64,000 nucleotides of DNA from an uncultured Geobacter sp. (GTDB lineage Bacteria > Desulfobacterota > Desulfuromonadia > Geobacterales > Geobacteraceae), in contig CAIWTU010000090.1 of NCBI GenBank assembly GCA_903915655.1, forward strand, positions 21,820-85,819, written 5' to 3'. Below the pieces are notes generated by a model. The model searched no databases. It saw nothing but the letters and a program-made list of their open reading frames with translations, and had not been told where the DNA came from. The translations under genes were made by a program, and so were the position numbers. Each line of letters begins with the position of its first letter. Positions within the stretch are counted from its first letter, which is position 1. Shown here one piece after another: positions 21,445-30,379 of this stretch.

Positions 21445-22428
21445 TCAGGGCATCAATGCCATAATCTTCTTCTCGATTTCCCCAAGCATTTCCGGATGAT
21501 CGAGCAGGAAAACCCGCGAATTTTCCCGGCCCTGTCCAAGTCGCTCACTTCCGTAGGAAAACCAGGCGCCACTCTTGTCCACAATATTCTTTTCTACCGC
21601 CAGGTCGAGGATGTCACCCGCCTTGGAGATACCTTCGCCGTAGAGGATATCGAATTCAACCTCCCTGAAAGGAGGCGCCACCTTGTTTTTTACAACCTTT
21701 ACCTTGGTACGCGAGCCGATGATATCATTACCCTGTTTCAGTGCTGCGATTTTTCTGATGTCCATACGGACCGAAGCGTAAAATTTCAGTGCATTGCCGC
21801 CGGTTGTTGTCTCCGGATTGCCGAACATGACCCCGATCTTCATACGGATCTGGTTGATAAAGATAACGCAGGTGTTGGATTTACTTATGATGCCGGTAAG
21901 CTTGCGGAGGGCCTGGGACATCAATCGGGCCTGCAGCCCCATGTGCGAATCTCCCATATCCCCTTCGATCTCGGCCTTTGGGACGAGCGCGGCCACCGAG
22001 TCGACTACCAGCACGTCAATTGCACCGCTGCGCACCAGCGTCTCCGTAATTTCCAGAGCCTGTTCGCCGGTATCCGGCTGGGAGACCAACAGATCGTCGG
22101 TCTTTACTCCGAGTTTGCGGGCGTACCCGATATCCAGTGCATGCTCGGCATCCACAAAAGCGGCAATCCCCCCCATCTTCTGCGCCTCGGCTACTATATG
22201 AAGGGCAAGTGTGGTTTTCCCGGATGATTCCGGTCCGAATATTTCGATTACGCGTCCCCTGGGAACCCCGCCAACTCCCAGAGCCATATCGAGTGAAAGC
22301 GAACCGGTCGGTATTGCCTCAATACCAGGCAAAGGTTCGTCATTGCCCAACCTCATGATGGCGCCTTTGCCGAACTGTTTTTCAATCTGGCTTATGGCTA
22401 AATCTATCGCCTTATCTCTTTCCAGCAT
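21445..22428 (-). CDS. recA: Recombinase RecA
   Basis: RecA (327 aa) forms ATP-dependent filaments on single-stranded DNA for recombination and SOS co-protease activity. Walker A GPESSGKT is at 65-72, Walker [11 protein letters not shown] near 140, and the DNA-binding loops L1 ([17 protein letters not shown]) and L2 ([12 protein letters not shown]) are intact. The C-terminal acidic tail is short compared with the 352-aa E. coli protein. GGAGG is upstream of the ATG. A TTGAAA lies about 60 bases upstream, but I saw no obvious palindromic LexA-type box. Confidence 0.97.
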   Translation of the reverse strand: MLERDKAIDLAISQIEKQFGKGAIMRLGNDEPLPGIEAIPTGSLSLDMALGVGGVPRGRVIEIFGPESSGKTTLALHIVAEAQKMGGIAAFVDAEHALDIGYARKLGVKTDDLLVSQPDTGEQALEITETLVRSGAIDVLVVDSVAALVPKAEIEGDMGDSHMGLQARLMSQALRKLTGIISKSNTCVIFINQIRMKIGVMFGNPETTTGGNALKFYASVRMDIRKIAALKQGNDIIGSRTKVKVVKNKVAPPFREVEFDILYGEGISKAGDILDLAVEKNIVDKSGAWFSYGSERLGQGRENSRVFLLDHPEMLGEIEKKIMALMP

Positions 22429-22500
22429 CTGATGCCTCCTAATCTGGCCTTTAATCCTTCACAAATAGCACATTTTTCACCGTTTTTTCAAGTTTATCTT

Positions 22501-23745
22501 TCACGGAAGCGTCAGAAGATACCTTCGCAGCCAATCTATGGCGGTAAATGAGGTAATCGTCCGGATCCTCTCCCTATCGCCAAAAAAATTGTACCGCTTC
22601 GACATGGAATCGGAACGGCCCGCCAGCGCAAGAAAAACCGTGCCGACAGGTTTATCCGCCGTGCCACCTTCCGGTCCTGCAATACCGGTAACAGAGAGTG
22701 CTATATCACTTCCCGAGAGACGGCGGATCCCCTTGGCCATGGAGATGGCGACTGCCGAACTGACCGCCCCCTGCTCCTCCAGCAGTGCGGCAGGAACAGC
22801 CAGAACCCTCGTCTTGGCAGCGTTGCTGTAAGTTACAGCACCTTCCATGAAATATGCCGAACTTCCGGCCAGATCGGTTATGCGCTTGGCCACCAGCCCC
22901 CCGGTACACGATTCGGCAAGCGACAGAGTAACCCCTTTATCGGCAAAGAGCCTTGCCACAACCGAGTCGATCGTGTCATCGCCCTCTCCGTAGAGATAAT
23001 CTCCAAGCTTTCCGGCCGCACTGGCAGCTCCCTCCGCAAGGAGTTTCGCAAGAACGGCCTCGTCCTTCCCTTCTGCGCGCAGCTTGACCTGCACCTCCGG
23101 AAACATGACGCAATAGGCTATTGTGAGACCTGCGTCGGGGCGGGCAACTCCCTGGAGCAGGTTTTCTATCTCTGGTTCGGAGAGACCAAAGACTTTCAAG
23201 ACCCTGGTTCTCACTAGCTGTAGTTGCCGGTTTTGCGCCATAATGGCCGGAATGACCGTTTCCTCCAGCATCCTTTTCATCTCGACCGGAACCCCGGGGA
23301 GAAAAAAGAAGGAGGTCCCCTTGATCGCGAGGACAAAACCTGAGGCAGTACCGGACGGGTTTGGTATCAAATGGGTCTTTGCCGGCAGCAGACACTGTTT
23401 TTCGCTGGCGGGGAGAAGATCCCTTCCCGCTTTTTTATAAAAACCGTGCAGATGGGCCAAGGCCTCATCGTTCAGGACGAGACGCCTGCCGGCCGCCTTG
23501 GCGGCAGCCCTGGCGGTGATATCATCCACCGTCGGTCCCAGACCGCCTGTGGCAATTACAAAATCGGCATGACCGGCAAGGGACTCGATGGCCTCGATGA
23601 TGTCAAGGTCACTGTCTCCGACGGAGAGTTGCCGTTGCACCTTTAATCCGACGTCGTAGAGCCGCGACGAGATGTGGGCAGCATTCGTATCTACGATTTC
23701 CCCGAAAATGACCTCATCGCCTATGGAGAGTATAGCAATTTTCAT
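22501..23745 (-). CDS. cinA: CinA family protein (NMN deamidase / damage-inducible)
   Basis: CinA (414 aa) joins an N-terminal MoCF/COG1058 domain (SIGDEVIFGEIVDTNAAHI; TGGLGPTVDD), linked to ADP-ribose pyrophosphatase activity, to a C-terminal PncC domain (SLAESCTGGLVAKRITD; VTGIAGPEGGT), which deamidates nicotinamide mononucleotide for NAD recycling. The start ATG 23745 overlaps the pgpA stop by four bases. recA follows 72 bases later; cinA-recA linkage is common in bacteria. Confidence 0.93.
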   Translation of the reverse strand: MKIAILSIGDEVIFGEIVDTNAAHISSRLYDVGLKVQRQLSVGDSDLDIIEAIESLAGHADFVIATGGLGPTVDDITARAAAKAAGRRLVLNDEALAHLHGFYKKAGRDLLPASEKQCLLPAKTHLIPNPSGTASGFVLAIKGTSFFFLPGVPVEMKRMLEETVIPAIMAQNRQLQLVRTRVLKVFGLSEPEIENLLQGVARPDAGLTIAYCVMFPEVQVKLRAEGKDEAVLAKLLAEGAASAAGKLGDYLYGEGDDTIDSVVARLFADKGVTLSLAESCTGGLVAKRITDLAGSSAYFMEGAVTYSNAAKTRVLAVPAALLEEQGAVSSAVAISMAKGIRRLSGSDIALSVTGIAGPEGGTADKPVGTVFLALAGRSDSMSKRYNFFGDRERIRTITSFTAIDWLRRYLLTLP

Positions 23746-24191
23746 GTAAACCTCAAAATCAGCTGTAGTGTAACACAAGAGTAGAGACCGGCAACCAGAT
23801 CGTCCAAAACCACCCCATAGCCGTTTTTCACCTGACGGTCAAAGAAACGGGCCGGCGGAATCTTGGTTATATCGAAAAAGCGGAAGAGGAGAAACCCCAG
23901 CACAACCGCTTTCAAGGAAAGCGGCGCCGCCGTCATGGTTACCAGATATCCCGCCACCTCATCGATAACGATCTTGCCGGAGTCTTTTTCCTGAAAGATT
24001 ACCTCGGCATGCCCGGACACCCAGCAGGAAAAAGCGGAGAAAACCAGAAGGGCCAGGAGGTAGAACCCCAGGGGGAGCCCCGCCAGGAGCAGGTAAAACG
24101 GTATCGCTGCGACCGTTCCGACAGTACCTGAAGCGACCGGGCAGAAACCTGCGCCGAACCAGCTTGCGGCCAGGACAATAAAACGTCTCAT
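23742..24191 (-). CDS. pgpA: Phosphatidylglycerophosphatase A
   Basis: PgpA (149 aa) is an inner-membrane enzyme that dephosphorylates phosphatidylglycerophosphate to phosphatidylglycerol. The sequence shows the family signature IVIDEVAGYLVTM and RFFDITKIPPARFFDRQVKNGYGVVLDDLVAG, with three or four hydrophobic segments. Its ATG overlaps the larC stop by four bases and its stop overlaps the cinA start by four, so three genes are translationally coupled. Confidence 0.94.
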   Translation of the reverse strand: MRRFIVLAASWFGAGFCPVASGTVGTVAAIPFYLLLAGLPLGFYLLALLVFSAFSCWVSGHAEVIFQEKDSGKIVIDEVAGYLVTMTAAPLSLKAVVLGFLLFRFFDITKIPPARFFDRQVKNGYGVVLDDLVAGLYSCVTLQLILRFT

Positions 24192-25363
24192 AAGGGAGGG
24201 GTCTCTCTTTCAATTACCTTGTAGACATCAAGCAAGGAGATCCCTTTTCCCAGGGCAATCCGCCTGCATTCGTCAAACTCGGGCGAGATCCTTACCACTG
24301 CTTCCCCCTCTCTTACGACCTTGACCCGGACAGGACCAAAGCTGGTTACCCGCTCTTCCAGGGTCCGCTCCAGCTTCATCCTCTTTACCGGGTAATAGCG
24401 GATACCGATGGCGGTGGACTCGAGCAGAACAATGCGGGCCAGGATATCCATCTGGTGCGGCTGGCAAAGAATAGTCAACTTCACGCCAGGCCTGTTCTTT
24501 TTCATCTGCAGGGGGGAGAAGCTCACATCCAGAGCCCCTCCGGCCAGCAGGCGCTCCATGAGGAAACCAAGGATTTCCGGACTCATGTCGTCGATATGGG
24601 TCTCCACGACAAATATCTCGTCCTGCGACAGGGTCCCCGCGCTTTTCTCCCCCAGCATCACGCGGAGGATATTCGGCACATCATCGAAGTCCTTGTCACC
24701 GGCGCCACAACCGATCGCACCTATCGTCATGGCAGGGAGCCTGCCGAAGGAGGTGCCCAGAGCAGCTACTATCGCGGCACCGGTTGGGGTGACCCGCTCC
24801 CCCATGCCAAGCTCGCCGTGGACAGGAATAGCTCGCAATAGCTCAGCAGTCGCAGGAGCCGGGATTGGCAAGCGGCCATGGGCGGTTTCGATATAGCCGC
24901 TGCCGAGTGGAAGAGGAGAGACATGGATCTGATCGACATCCAGATATTCAATACCTATCGCAGTTCCGACGATATCCAGGATAGAATCGACCGCACCGAC
25001 CTCGTGGAAGTGAACTTGGCCTATTTCCAGACCGTGTACTTTTGCCTCCGCCTCGGCAAGACGGGAAAAGATGCGCAGGGCCTTATCCTTTATCCCGGCA
25101 GCCAGGGAGCTTTGTTCGATCATCCCCACAATATCGATGTAATGACGGTGCGGCTGATTTCCCTCCGAGTGGACCGAGAAATTGGTGGCCTGTATACCCC
25201 TGCGGCTGGTCTTTCCCGCAGAGAGCGTATAGCTGGAAAGGGGAATAGGGAGAGATGCAAGTTCCTTTCGCAGCAGATCCAGCGGCACCCCGAGGTCCAG
25301 GAGCGCTCCCACCGTCATGTCGCCGGAGATGCCTGCGAAACAGTCGAAATATAGGATTTTCAA
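24188..25363 (-). CDS. larC: Nickel-pincer cofactor nickel insertase LarC (DUF111 family)
   Basis: LarC (391 aa) inserts nickel into the pincer cofactor first described for lactate racemase. The N-terminal ILYFDCFAGISGDM, the FHEVGAVDSILDIVGT motif, and the PTGAAIVAAL and C-terminal ETHIDDMSPEI regions fit the family. Here it is one uninterrupted gene. The start is TTG (25363-25361) with GAGGAG upstream. It follows larB by about 50 bases and overlaps pgpA. I see no larE or larA in the window. Confidence 0.9.
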   Translation of the reverse strand: MKILYFDCFAGISGDMTVGALLDLGVPLDLLRKELASLPIPLSSYTLSAGKTSRRGIQATNFSVHSEGNQPHRHYIDIVGMIEQSSLAAGIKDKALRIFSRLAEAEAKVHGLEIGQVHFHEVGAVDSILDIVGTAIGIEYLDVDQIHVSPLPLGSGYIETAHGRLPIPAPATAELLRAIPVHGELGMGERVTPTGAAIVAALGTSFGRLPAMTIGAIGCGAGDKDFDDVPNILRVMLGEKSAGTLSQDEIFVVETHIDDMSPEILGFLMERLLAGGALDVSFSPLQMKKNRPGVKLTILCQPHQMDILARIVLLESTAIGIRYYPVKRMKLERTLEERVTSFGPVRVKVVREGEAVVRISPEFDECRRIALGKGISLLDVYKVIERETPPL

Positions 25364-25383
25364 ATCGTCTCCTCAGGCCAGTT

Positions 25384-25412
25384 CGCAGCGTGTAGCGTGT
25401 AGCGTGACACTG
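25384..25412. repeat. Heptamer tandem repeat in the larB-larC spacer
   Basis: The spacer reads as successive 7-base units GCAGCGT-GTAGCGT-GTAGCGT-GACACT. Related heptamers occur at about 11098-11131 and 30318-30375. Confidence 0.6.
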
Positions 25413-25416
25413 ACCT

Positions 25417-26169
25417 TCACCCTTCTCTGTTCATCAGGCTGGCCGCATAGGCCGCACCGAAACCGTTGTCAATATTGACAACGGTAACCCCTGAAGCACA
25501 GGAATTGAGCATGCCGAGCAGCGCCGCAATCCCTCCGAAGGAAGCGCCGTAACCGACCGAGGTCGGAACGGCGACAACCGGTCGGCTCACCATACCGCCC
25601 ACCACCGAAGGCAACGCTCCCTCCATCCCCGCTACCACGATCAGCACGGATGCCGAAAAAAGCAACTCCTTATGCGCCAGCAAACGGTGTATCCCTGACA
25701 CACCCACATCGTAGAGGTGCTGGACCTCGTTCCCCATCATCTTTGCCGTAACCAGGGCCTCCTCCGCCACAGGAATATCCGAAGTACCGGCAGAAATCAC
25801 GAGGATCTTCCCTTTACCGAGCATTTCCACCGGTTTCTGCTCGATAGTCAGACAACGTGCCTCGGCATGGTAGCAGGCAAGAGGAAATTTTCCCCTTATT
25901 CGGAGTGACTTATCTTCAGCAAGCCGGGTAACCAGGACATTATTCCCCTTGCCAAGCAGAGCTGCGGTGATTTGCTCGATCTGCCCGACCGTTTTACTTT
26001 CGCCAAGGATGACTTCCGGGAAACCCTGTCTGAGCTCCCGGTGGTGGTCTATGCTCGCACAACCGATCTCCTCGAAGGGGAGGTGCCGGAGTCGCTCGAC
26101 CGCTTCCTCAACGTCAAGATCACCGTTTTTTACGTTGTTCAAAAGGTATTTCAAATCTTTCAGATCCAT
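25417..26169 (-). CDS. larB: Nickel-pincer cofactor biosynthesis protein LarB
   Basis: LarB (250 aa) carboxylates the pyridinium ring of nicotinic acid adenine dinucleotide and hydrolyses it, the first step of nickel-pincer cofactor synthesis. The C-terminal two thirds is a PurE-like fold (SAGTSDIPVAEEA; VVAGMEGALPSVVGG; PTSVGYGASFGG). ATG 26169 begins MDLKDLKYLLNNV and has AGGAA about nine bases upstream; the frame extends to 26217. It is the first gene of a long same-strand run. Confidence 0.9.
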   Translation of the reverse strand: MDLKDLKYLLNNVKNGDLDVEEAVERLRHLPFEEIGCASIDHHRELRQGFPEVILGESKTVGQIEQITAALLGKGNNVLVTRLAEDKSLRIRGKFPLACYHAEARCLTIEQKPVEMLGKGKILVISAGTSDIPVAEEALVTAKMMGNEVQHLYDVGVSGIHRLLAHKELLFSASVLIVVAGMEGALPSVVGGMVSRPVVAVPTSVGYGASFGGIAALLGMLNSCASGVTVVNIDNGFGAAYAASLMNREG

Positions 26170-26283
26170 GTTATCGGTTTCCTGACGCGTACAATGAGAT
26201 GGGTGTAAAGGTATCACTATTCAGGTGACAAGTGAAGGGGTAAATGGCGGAAATCAAGGACGGGATTGGTGGCAACCCCTTTT

Positions 26284-26517
26284 TCAAATCCCCTGGAAAG
26301 CTATACTGAACCGTTTCACCGGATCACTGAACTCGATCTCCGCCAGATCAAAATGCTCGGGATCTAATTTACCGCCGACCCATTCAATCAACTCTTCCCG
26401 CTCCTCATTGTCCGGGTCCAGGATCTTTTCCAGAAACTCGGCATAACCCCACTCCCCACCGCACTCCTCCGGCGGGCATTCCCGTTTTAGCGGGTATGCC
26501 GACTTTCTGCGAGTGCA
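26284..26517 (-). pseudogene. C-terminal fragment of a pRiA4b ORF-3-like protein
   Basis: The minus strand reads CPPEECGGEWGYAEFLEKIL, then EELIEWVGGKLDPEHFDLAEIEF and a TGA at 26286-26284. This is the C-terminal pattern of the plasmid pRiA4b ORF-3 family, whose function is unknown. The N-terminal two thirds is absent and no start or ribosome-binding site is visible. An inverted repeat (GGCATTCCCG/CGGGTATGCC, about 26475-26500) lies at the broken end and may mark the junction. Confidence 0.6.
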
Positions 26518-26740
26518 TCATATCTTGGTCTCTGATCGTGGCTTCCGTTCAGAAATCCTTTTTTTGGGGCCATTGATACATAGCAGATTAAAAGCGGTTT
26601 TTCCAGTTGTTTGATGGAGAGCATGCCTCTGAATTAGCATGGTCTTTTCTGTGCCGGTTTACTTCTGCATTATGCCTGTTTCAACAGTTTCATTTTTTCA
26701 TAATCTCTTCATGCTCGAGAAGATACTCCTACTGTCATAG

Positions 26741-26905
26741 TCATTTCCCAACCCAAATCGCATCCCACAAGGAATAATCCCAAATCCGGGAAACTATTCC
26801 AGCCCGCACCGGGTTCATGACCAAATAGCGGGCAACTGCCCGGATATCTTCATCCCGACGCAATGCACGGTCGTGGAAACCTTTTTGCCATATAGGCCCC
26901 AGCCT
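26741..26905 (-). pseudogene. C-terminal relic of a REP-associated tyrosine transposase (RAYT, Y1 family)
   Basis: The minus strand encodes IWQKGFHDRALRRDEDIRAV, then ARYLVMNPVRAGIV and WDYSLWDAIWVGK before a TGA at 26743-26741. This is the conserved end of RAYT/IS200-like Y1 transposases, including the helix with the catalytic-tyrosine context (ARYLVMNP). The N-terminal HUH part is missing. A REP palindrome starts about 20 bases upstream of the broken end, the type of sequence such enzymes act on. Confidence 0.7.
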
Positions 26906-26921
26906 TTTCTTAGGCGCATCC

Positions 26922-26959
26922 GTGGGAGCGGCTTTAGCCGCGATTAATGCTCCTACAAA
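26922..26959. repeat. REP-like nested palindrome
   Basis: GCGGCTTTAGCCGC forms an inner hairpin flanked by GTGGGAGC and GCTCCTAC, nearly exact inverses. The core GGAGCGGCTT-AGCCGCGAT recurs in inverse orientation at 27955-27980. Confidence 0.65.
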
Positions 26960-27032
26960 ACTATTAATCTTCGATCTCCACCATGGAATTCATGCACCCG
27001 AGCGACTTGCTCTGAAAACAGTCTTGCCCATC

Positions 27033-27932
27033 TCACCCTCTGATCTTCTCCATATACCTGGTGAACAGAAGCGGGCTTAAATCCTTCATTTTTCGCCGCA
27101 GACGAAGCAACTCCCCGTCGTCCCTGAATTCAGTCCGCAGACGCTCGGCGGACCTCAGGTACTCGAACCAAAGGCGCGGCAACGGTTTCTCTCCTGAAGT
27201 GGATTCTACTTTCAACAGCTCGCTATTGAATAGTTGTTTTCGATCCCACACGGTTGTTTCAAGACCGAATATCCCTTTTAGCCAACCCCATACCGGAAGC
27301 CAGAAAACTGTTTCCTCTACAGGAATTCCTTCTTCCTCCATTTCAATCGGGAGTTCACGAATGGCATGGTCACGGAGACCGGAAAAATCAACTCCAAGAG
27401 GGTCTTCGAGGAAGGCTGCAAGGTAGCATTTCCGCGCATCGCCAGGTTTACCGTTCATGACCAGTGCATCACCGAGGTAGGCGAGAAAACGCCCCCGACC
27501 ACGGATGCCCGAATTGAGCGCAAAGACAAACCATGTTTCCGCTTCAGCTGATCTTCCAATTTCCAGCAGGAGGCACCCGAGGTGAAAACCGGGAGGAATA
27601 AAGATGAGTTCAGGGGATTCTTCCATTTGCAGTTGCGCTATGATGAAGGAGCGGAGGCCGGCTAAGAGAAGGGCAGGAGCGGGTTCGGAGAGAAGTTCAT
27701 ACAAACGATATATCCGGTCGACGCCGGAAGGTGCGGTGCGGAATAGTTCCAGTCGCCGCTGCCAGTTTTCTATTGCAATTTTGGCGGAAAGGAGGGGAGG
27801 ATCGTCCGGCGTCAGGGCCCGAATTTCCTGGTAGAGAGTAGATGCCTGTTCCAGTTCGAGATTCCGGAGATGCTTATTAGCCGCATTGACCAGGATAGTG
27901 TGGTGGTTATCGAGAAAGAGGTCAAGCTGCAT
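27033..27932 (-). CDS. Uncharacterised helical-repeat protein
   Basis: A 299-aa soluble protein I do not recognise. It is leucine-rich and helical. The stretch GFHLGCLLLEIGRSAEAETWFVFALNSG, followed by ARKCYLAAFLEDP, has the spacing of two tetratricopeptide-like repeats, and the N terminus (LYQEIRALTPDDPPLL) looks like another. A peer-binding or scaffold role would fit but is inference. AGGAGG is eight bases before the ATG. It is flanked by REP sequences on both sides and lies downstream of nothing obvious, so it may be a lone accessory gene. Confidence 0.65.
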   Translation of the reverse strand: MQLDLFLDNHHTILVNAANKHLRNLELEQASTLYQEIRALTPDDPPLLSAKIAIENWQRRLELFRTAPSGVDRIYRLYELLSEPAPALLLAGLRSFIIAQLQMEESPELIFIPPGFHLGCLLLEIGRSAEAETWFVFALNSGIRGRGRFLAYLGDALVMNGKPGDARKCYLAAFLEDPLGVDFSGLRDHAIRELPIEMEEEGIPVEETVFWLPVWGWLKGIFGLETTVWDRKQLFNSELLKVESTSGEKPLPRLWFEYLRSAERLRTEFRDDGELLRLRRKMKDLSPLLFTRYMEKIRG

Positions 27933-27954
27933 CCGGTGTTCCTCCTAACCCATT

Positions 27955-27980
27955 ATCGCGGCTGAAGCCGCTCCTACAAG
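27955..27980. repeat. REP-like palindrome (second copy)
   Basis: On the minus strand it reads CTTGTAGGAGCGGCTTCAGC and continues CGCGAT, matching the repeat at 26922-26959 in the opposite orientation. The two copies bracket the uncharacterised gene. Confidence 0.65.
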
Positions 27981-28014
27981 ACAATCACTCATAGAAGTAT
28001 TTTTACGGCCACAT

Positions 28015-30306
28015 TTACAGTTTGTTAATAAACACCTCGCGCGGCCTGCTGGTACCGTCGCTGGGGCCGACGATCCCTTCCTGCTCCATCTTTTCTATGA
28101 TCCTGGCGGCACGGTTGTAACCTATCCGCAGGCGGCGCTGAACCATGGATATTGATGCCTGACGGGCTTCGGCGACAAGCGCTACGGCATCGTCATAACG
28201 CTCGTCGAGGATCTCGTCATCATCTCCCTTGTCGTCACTCGCCTTCATCTCCATGATCGATTTTTCGTAGACCGGTTTCGCCTGTTTTTTAAGGAAATCA
28301 ACAATCCTCTGCACTTCTGCATCGGAAACGAAGGCGCCGTGAACCCTCTGCAGCCTGGAGGTCCCCGGCGGGAGGAAGAGCATGTCACCGGCGCCCAGCA
28401 GCGTTTCCGCACCATTGCAGTCAAGGATGGTGCGGGAATCAGTCTTCGAAGAGACCTGAAAAGACATGCGGGCAGGGAAATTGGCCTTGATCAGACCAGT
28501 AATGACATCCACCGACGGCCGCTGCGTTGCGAGGATCAGGTGGATACCGGCGGCACGCGCCATCTGCGCCAACCGGGCGATCGATTCCTCGACCTCCCGT
28601 CCGGCTACCATCATCAGGTCGGCAAGTTCGTCGACAATAACAACGATGTAGGGAAGGTGGCCATGCTCCAACTCCTCCTCCTTCTGGAGGAATTCCTGGA
28701 TCCGGGCATCGTGACCTTCCCGCTCTTCATGCCCATCGTGCGGTTCGTGAGCTTCCTCGACGACGTCATCGACAACAATAACATCCCCTTCTGCCTCTTC
28801 CTGCGCATCATTTTCCAATTTCTTGTTATACGAGTCTATGTTGCGGACCCCCTTGTCGCTCATCAGGCGATAACGGCGCTCCATTTCCTTTACGGCCCAC
28901 TTCAGAGCCAGCGCAGCCTTCTTGGGGTTTGTGACGACGGGGAGCAGGAGGTGCGGTATCCCCTCGTAGATGGAAAGTTCCAGCATCTTCGGATCAACCA
29001 TGATGATGCGTACATCCTGGGGTGTTGCGGTATAGAGGAGCGACAGAACCATGGTATTGATCGAGACCGACTTACCGGAGCCGGTCGCACCTGCAACCAG
29101 AAGATGGGGCATGCGGGCAAGATCGGTAACAAACGGCGCACCGGCAACGTCCTTGCCGAGGGCAAGGGGGAGCTTCATTTTACCGCGGTGAAATTCCTCA
29201 GAGGCAAAGATCTCACGCAAAAATACCATGTCACGATCGCGGTTCGGGATCTCTATACCGACCACGCCCTTGCCCGGGATCGGGGCAACTATCCGGATAG
29301 AGAGGGCTTGCAGTGCCATGGTGAGGTCGTCGGAAAGATTCGAAATGCGGTTAACCTTTATTCCCGGCCCCGGCGCGAATTCATACATGGTTATCACCGG
29401 CCCGGGGCATATCTCCACCACACCACCCTCCACACCAAAATCCTTCAGTTTCTTTTCCAGCAGCCGGGCATTCTTGGCAAGGACATCTTTGTCGAGGCAT
29501 TTTTCGTTGGCCGGGGGCGCATCCAGGAGGGAGAGGGGGGGGGTTCGGTAGGCCCCTTCACTCTTGATGAAATCGAACGCCTCCTGCAACTGGGCGTTTT
29601 TTTTCTCATCCCGCGGCTTTTCTTTTTTTTGAATGGGGACCGAAAGGGGGGGAGTGATGACAACCGGTCGAATCTTCGGCGCCGACCGCTCGGGGGAGTT
29701 GTTTTCCTTCCCGAGAAGTTCCAGGTCAAGCGCCTTTTTTTCCCGGTATCTGGCCCAGCGGAAGCGGATGGTGGACAAGCCCCTGCCGGCGAAGATTACG
29801 AAGGAGAACCGGGAGAGCATCGTGATAGAGATCGCCATTATCGGCAACAGAAAGAGCAGAGCCCCGGGAACGCCTAACCAGGTTTTCAGGAAATCCGCCG
29901 TTTTACTCCCGACAAGGCCGCCCGTCTGAACATTCTGACCGAACAGAACGGTTGTCTCGAGACTGAAGGCGAAAAGGGCCGAGAGTGTAACAAGGAAACA
30001 GATGAAGGTGACAACTTTATGGGTAAGCCAGTGCAACTCCTTGAACCGGAGGAGTTTGTAGGAAAGGTACAGTAGTGCGAGAGGGATAACGTAGGAAGCT
30101 ACCCCGAAAAACTGCAAAAAAAGGTCGGCGAGTTCGGCGCCGAACCTCCCGCCAAGATTATGCACCCCCACGCCGGTAGAATAGGTGTTCCTGGAAGGAT
30201 CCCATGCGTCGAAAGAGAGAAGCGCAATGAGCATGAACAGACCTGCCGCGCCCAAGAGCATCCCCTTTCCTTCCTTATGCAGCCTGACTTTTTTTTCGTT
30301 TTCCAT
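28015..30306 (-). CDS. ftsK: DNA translocase FtsK
   Basis: FtsK (763 aa) pumps chromosome DNA through the division septum. In order: four N-terminal membrane helices (to about 175), a charged Pro-rich linker (190-260), the alpha/beta RecA-like motor with Walker A GATGSGKS at 406-413 and Walker [12 protein letters not shown] near 553-563, and a C-terminal winged-helix gamma domain ([20 protein letters not shown]) that reads KOPS sites. An unusual acidic, His-rich insert occupies about 499-551, between the two Walker motifs. The linker is short relative to the E. coli protein. No ribosome-binding site is obvious before the ATG. Confidence 0.95.
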   Translation of the reverse strand: MENEKKVRLHKEGKGMLLGAAGLFMLIALLSFDAWDPSRNTYSTGVGVHNLGGRFGAELADLFLQFFGVASYVIPLALLYLSYKLLRFKELHWLTHKVVTFICFLVTLSALFAFSLETTVLFGQNVQTGGLVGSKTADFLKTWLGVPGALLFLLPIMAISITMLSRFSFVIFAGRGLSTIRFRWARYREKKALDLELLGKENNSPERSAPKIRPVVITPPLSVPIQKKEKPRDEKKNAQLQEAFDFIKSEGAYRTPPLSLLDAPPANEKCLDKDVLAKNARLLEKKLKDFGVEGGVVEICPGPVITMYEFAPGPGIKVNRISNLSDDLTMALQALSIRIVAPIPGKGVVGIEIPNRDRDMVFLREIFASEEFHRGKMKLPLALGKDVAGAPFVTDLARMPHLLVAGATGSGKSVSINTMVLSLLYTATPQDVRIIMVDPKMLELSIYEGIPHLLLPVVTNPKKAALALKWAVKEMERRYRLMSDKGVRNIDSYNKKLENDAQEEAEGDVIVVDDVVEEAHEPHDGHEEREGHDARIQEFLQKEEELEHGHLPYIVVIVDELADLMMVAGREVEESIARLAQMARAAGIHLILATQRPSVDVITGLIKANFPARMSFQVSSKTDSRTILDCNGAETLLGAGDMLFLPPGTSRLQRVHGAFVSDAEVQRIVDFLKKQAKPVYEKSIMEMKASDDKGDDDEILDERYDDAVALVAEARQASISMVQRRLRIGYNRAARIIEKMEQEGIVGPSDGTSRPREVFINKL

Positions 30307-30317
30307 GATTAAATTCA

Positions 30318-30375
30318 GCGTATAGCGGTTAGCGGTTAGTTTTTCTATACCCTATACGCTAATCGCTAACCGCTG
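30318..30375. repeat. Interleaved inverted repeats built from heptamers (ftsK-rnj spacer)
   Basis: Two inverted repeats interleave: GCGTATAG (30318-30325) with CTATACGC (30352-30359), and AGCGGTTAGCGGTTAG (30324-30339) with CTAATCGCTAACCGCT (30359-30374), one mismatch. Each arm is itself a string of 7-base units such as AGCGTAT and AGCGGTT. The spacer could form a long hairpin upstream of ftsK. Confidence 0.65.
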
Positions 30376-30379
30376 CCTT

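Noticed and set aside
28339..29877. Long plus-strand open frame opposite ftsK
   Set aside because: Antisense to the FtsK motor; no ribosome-binding site and no domain pattern.
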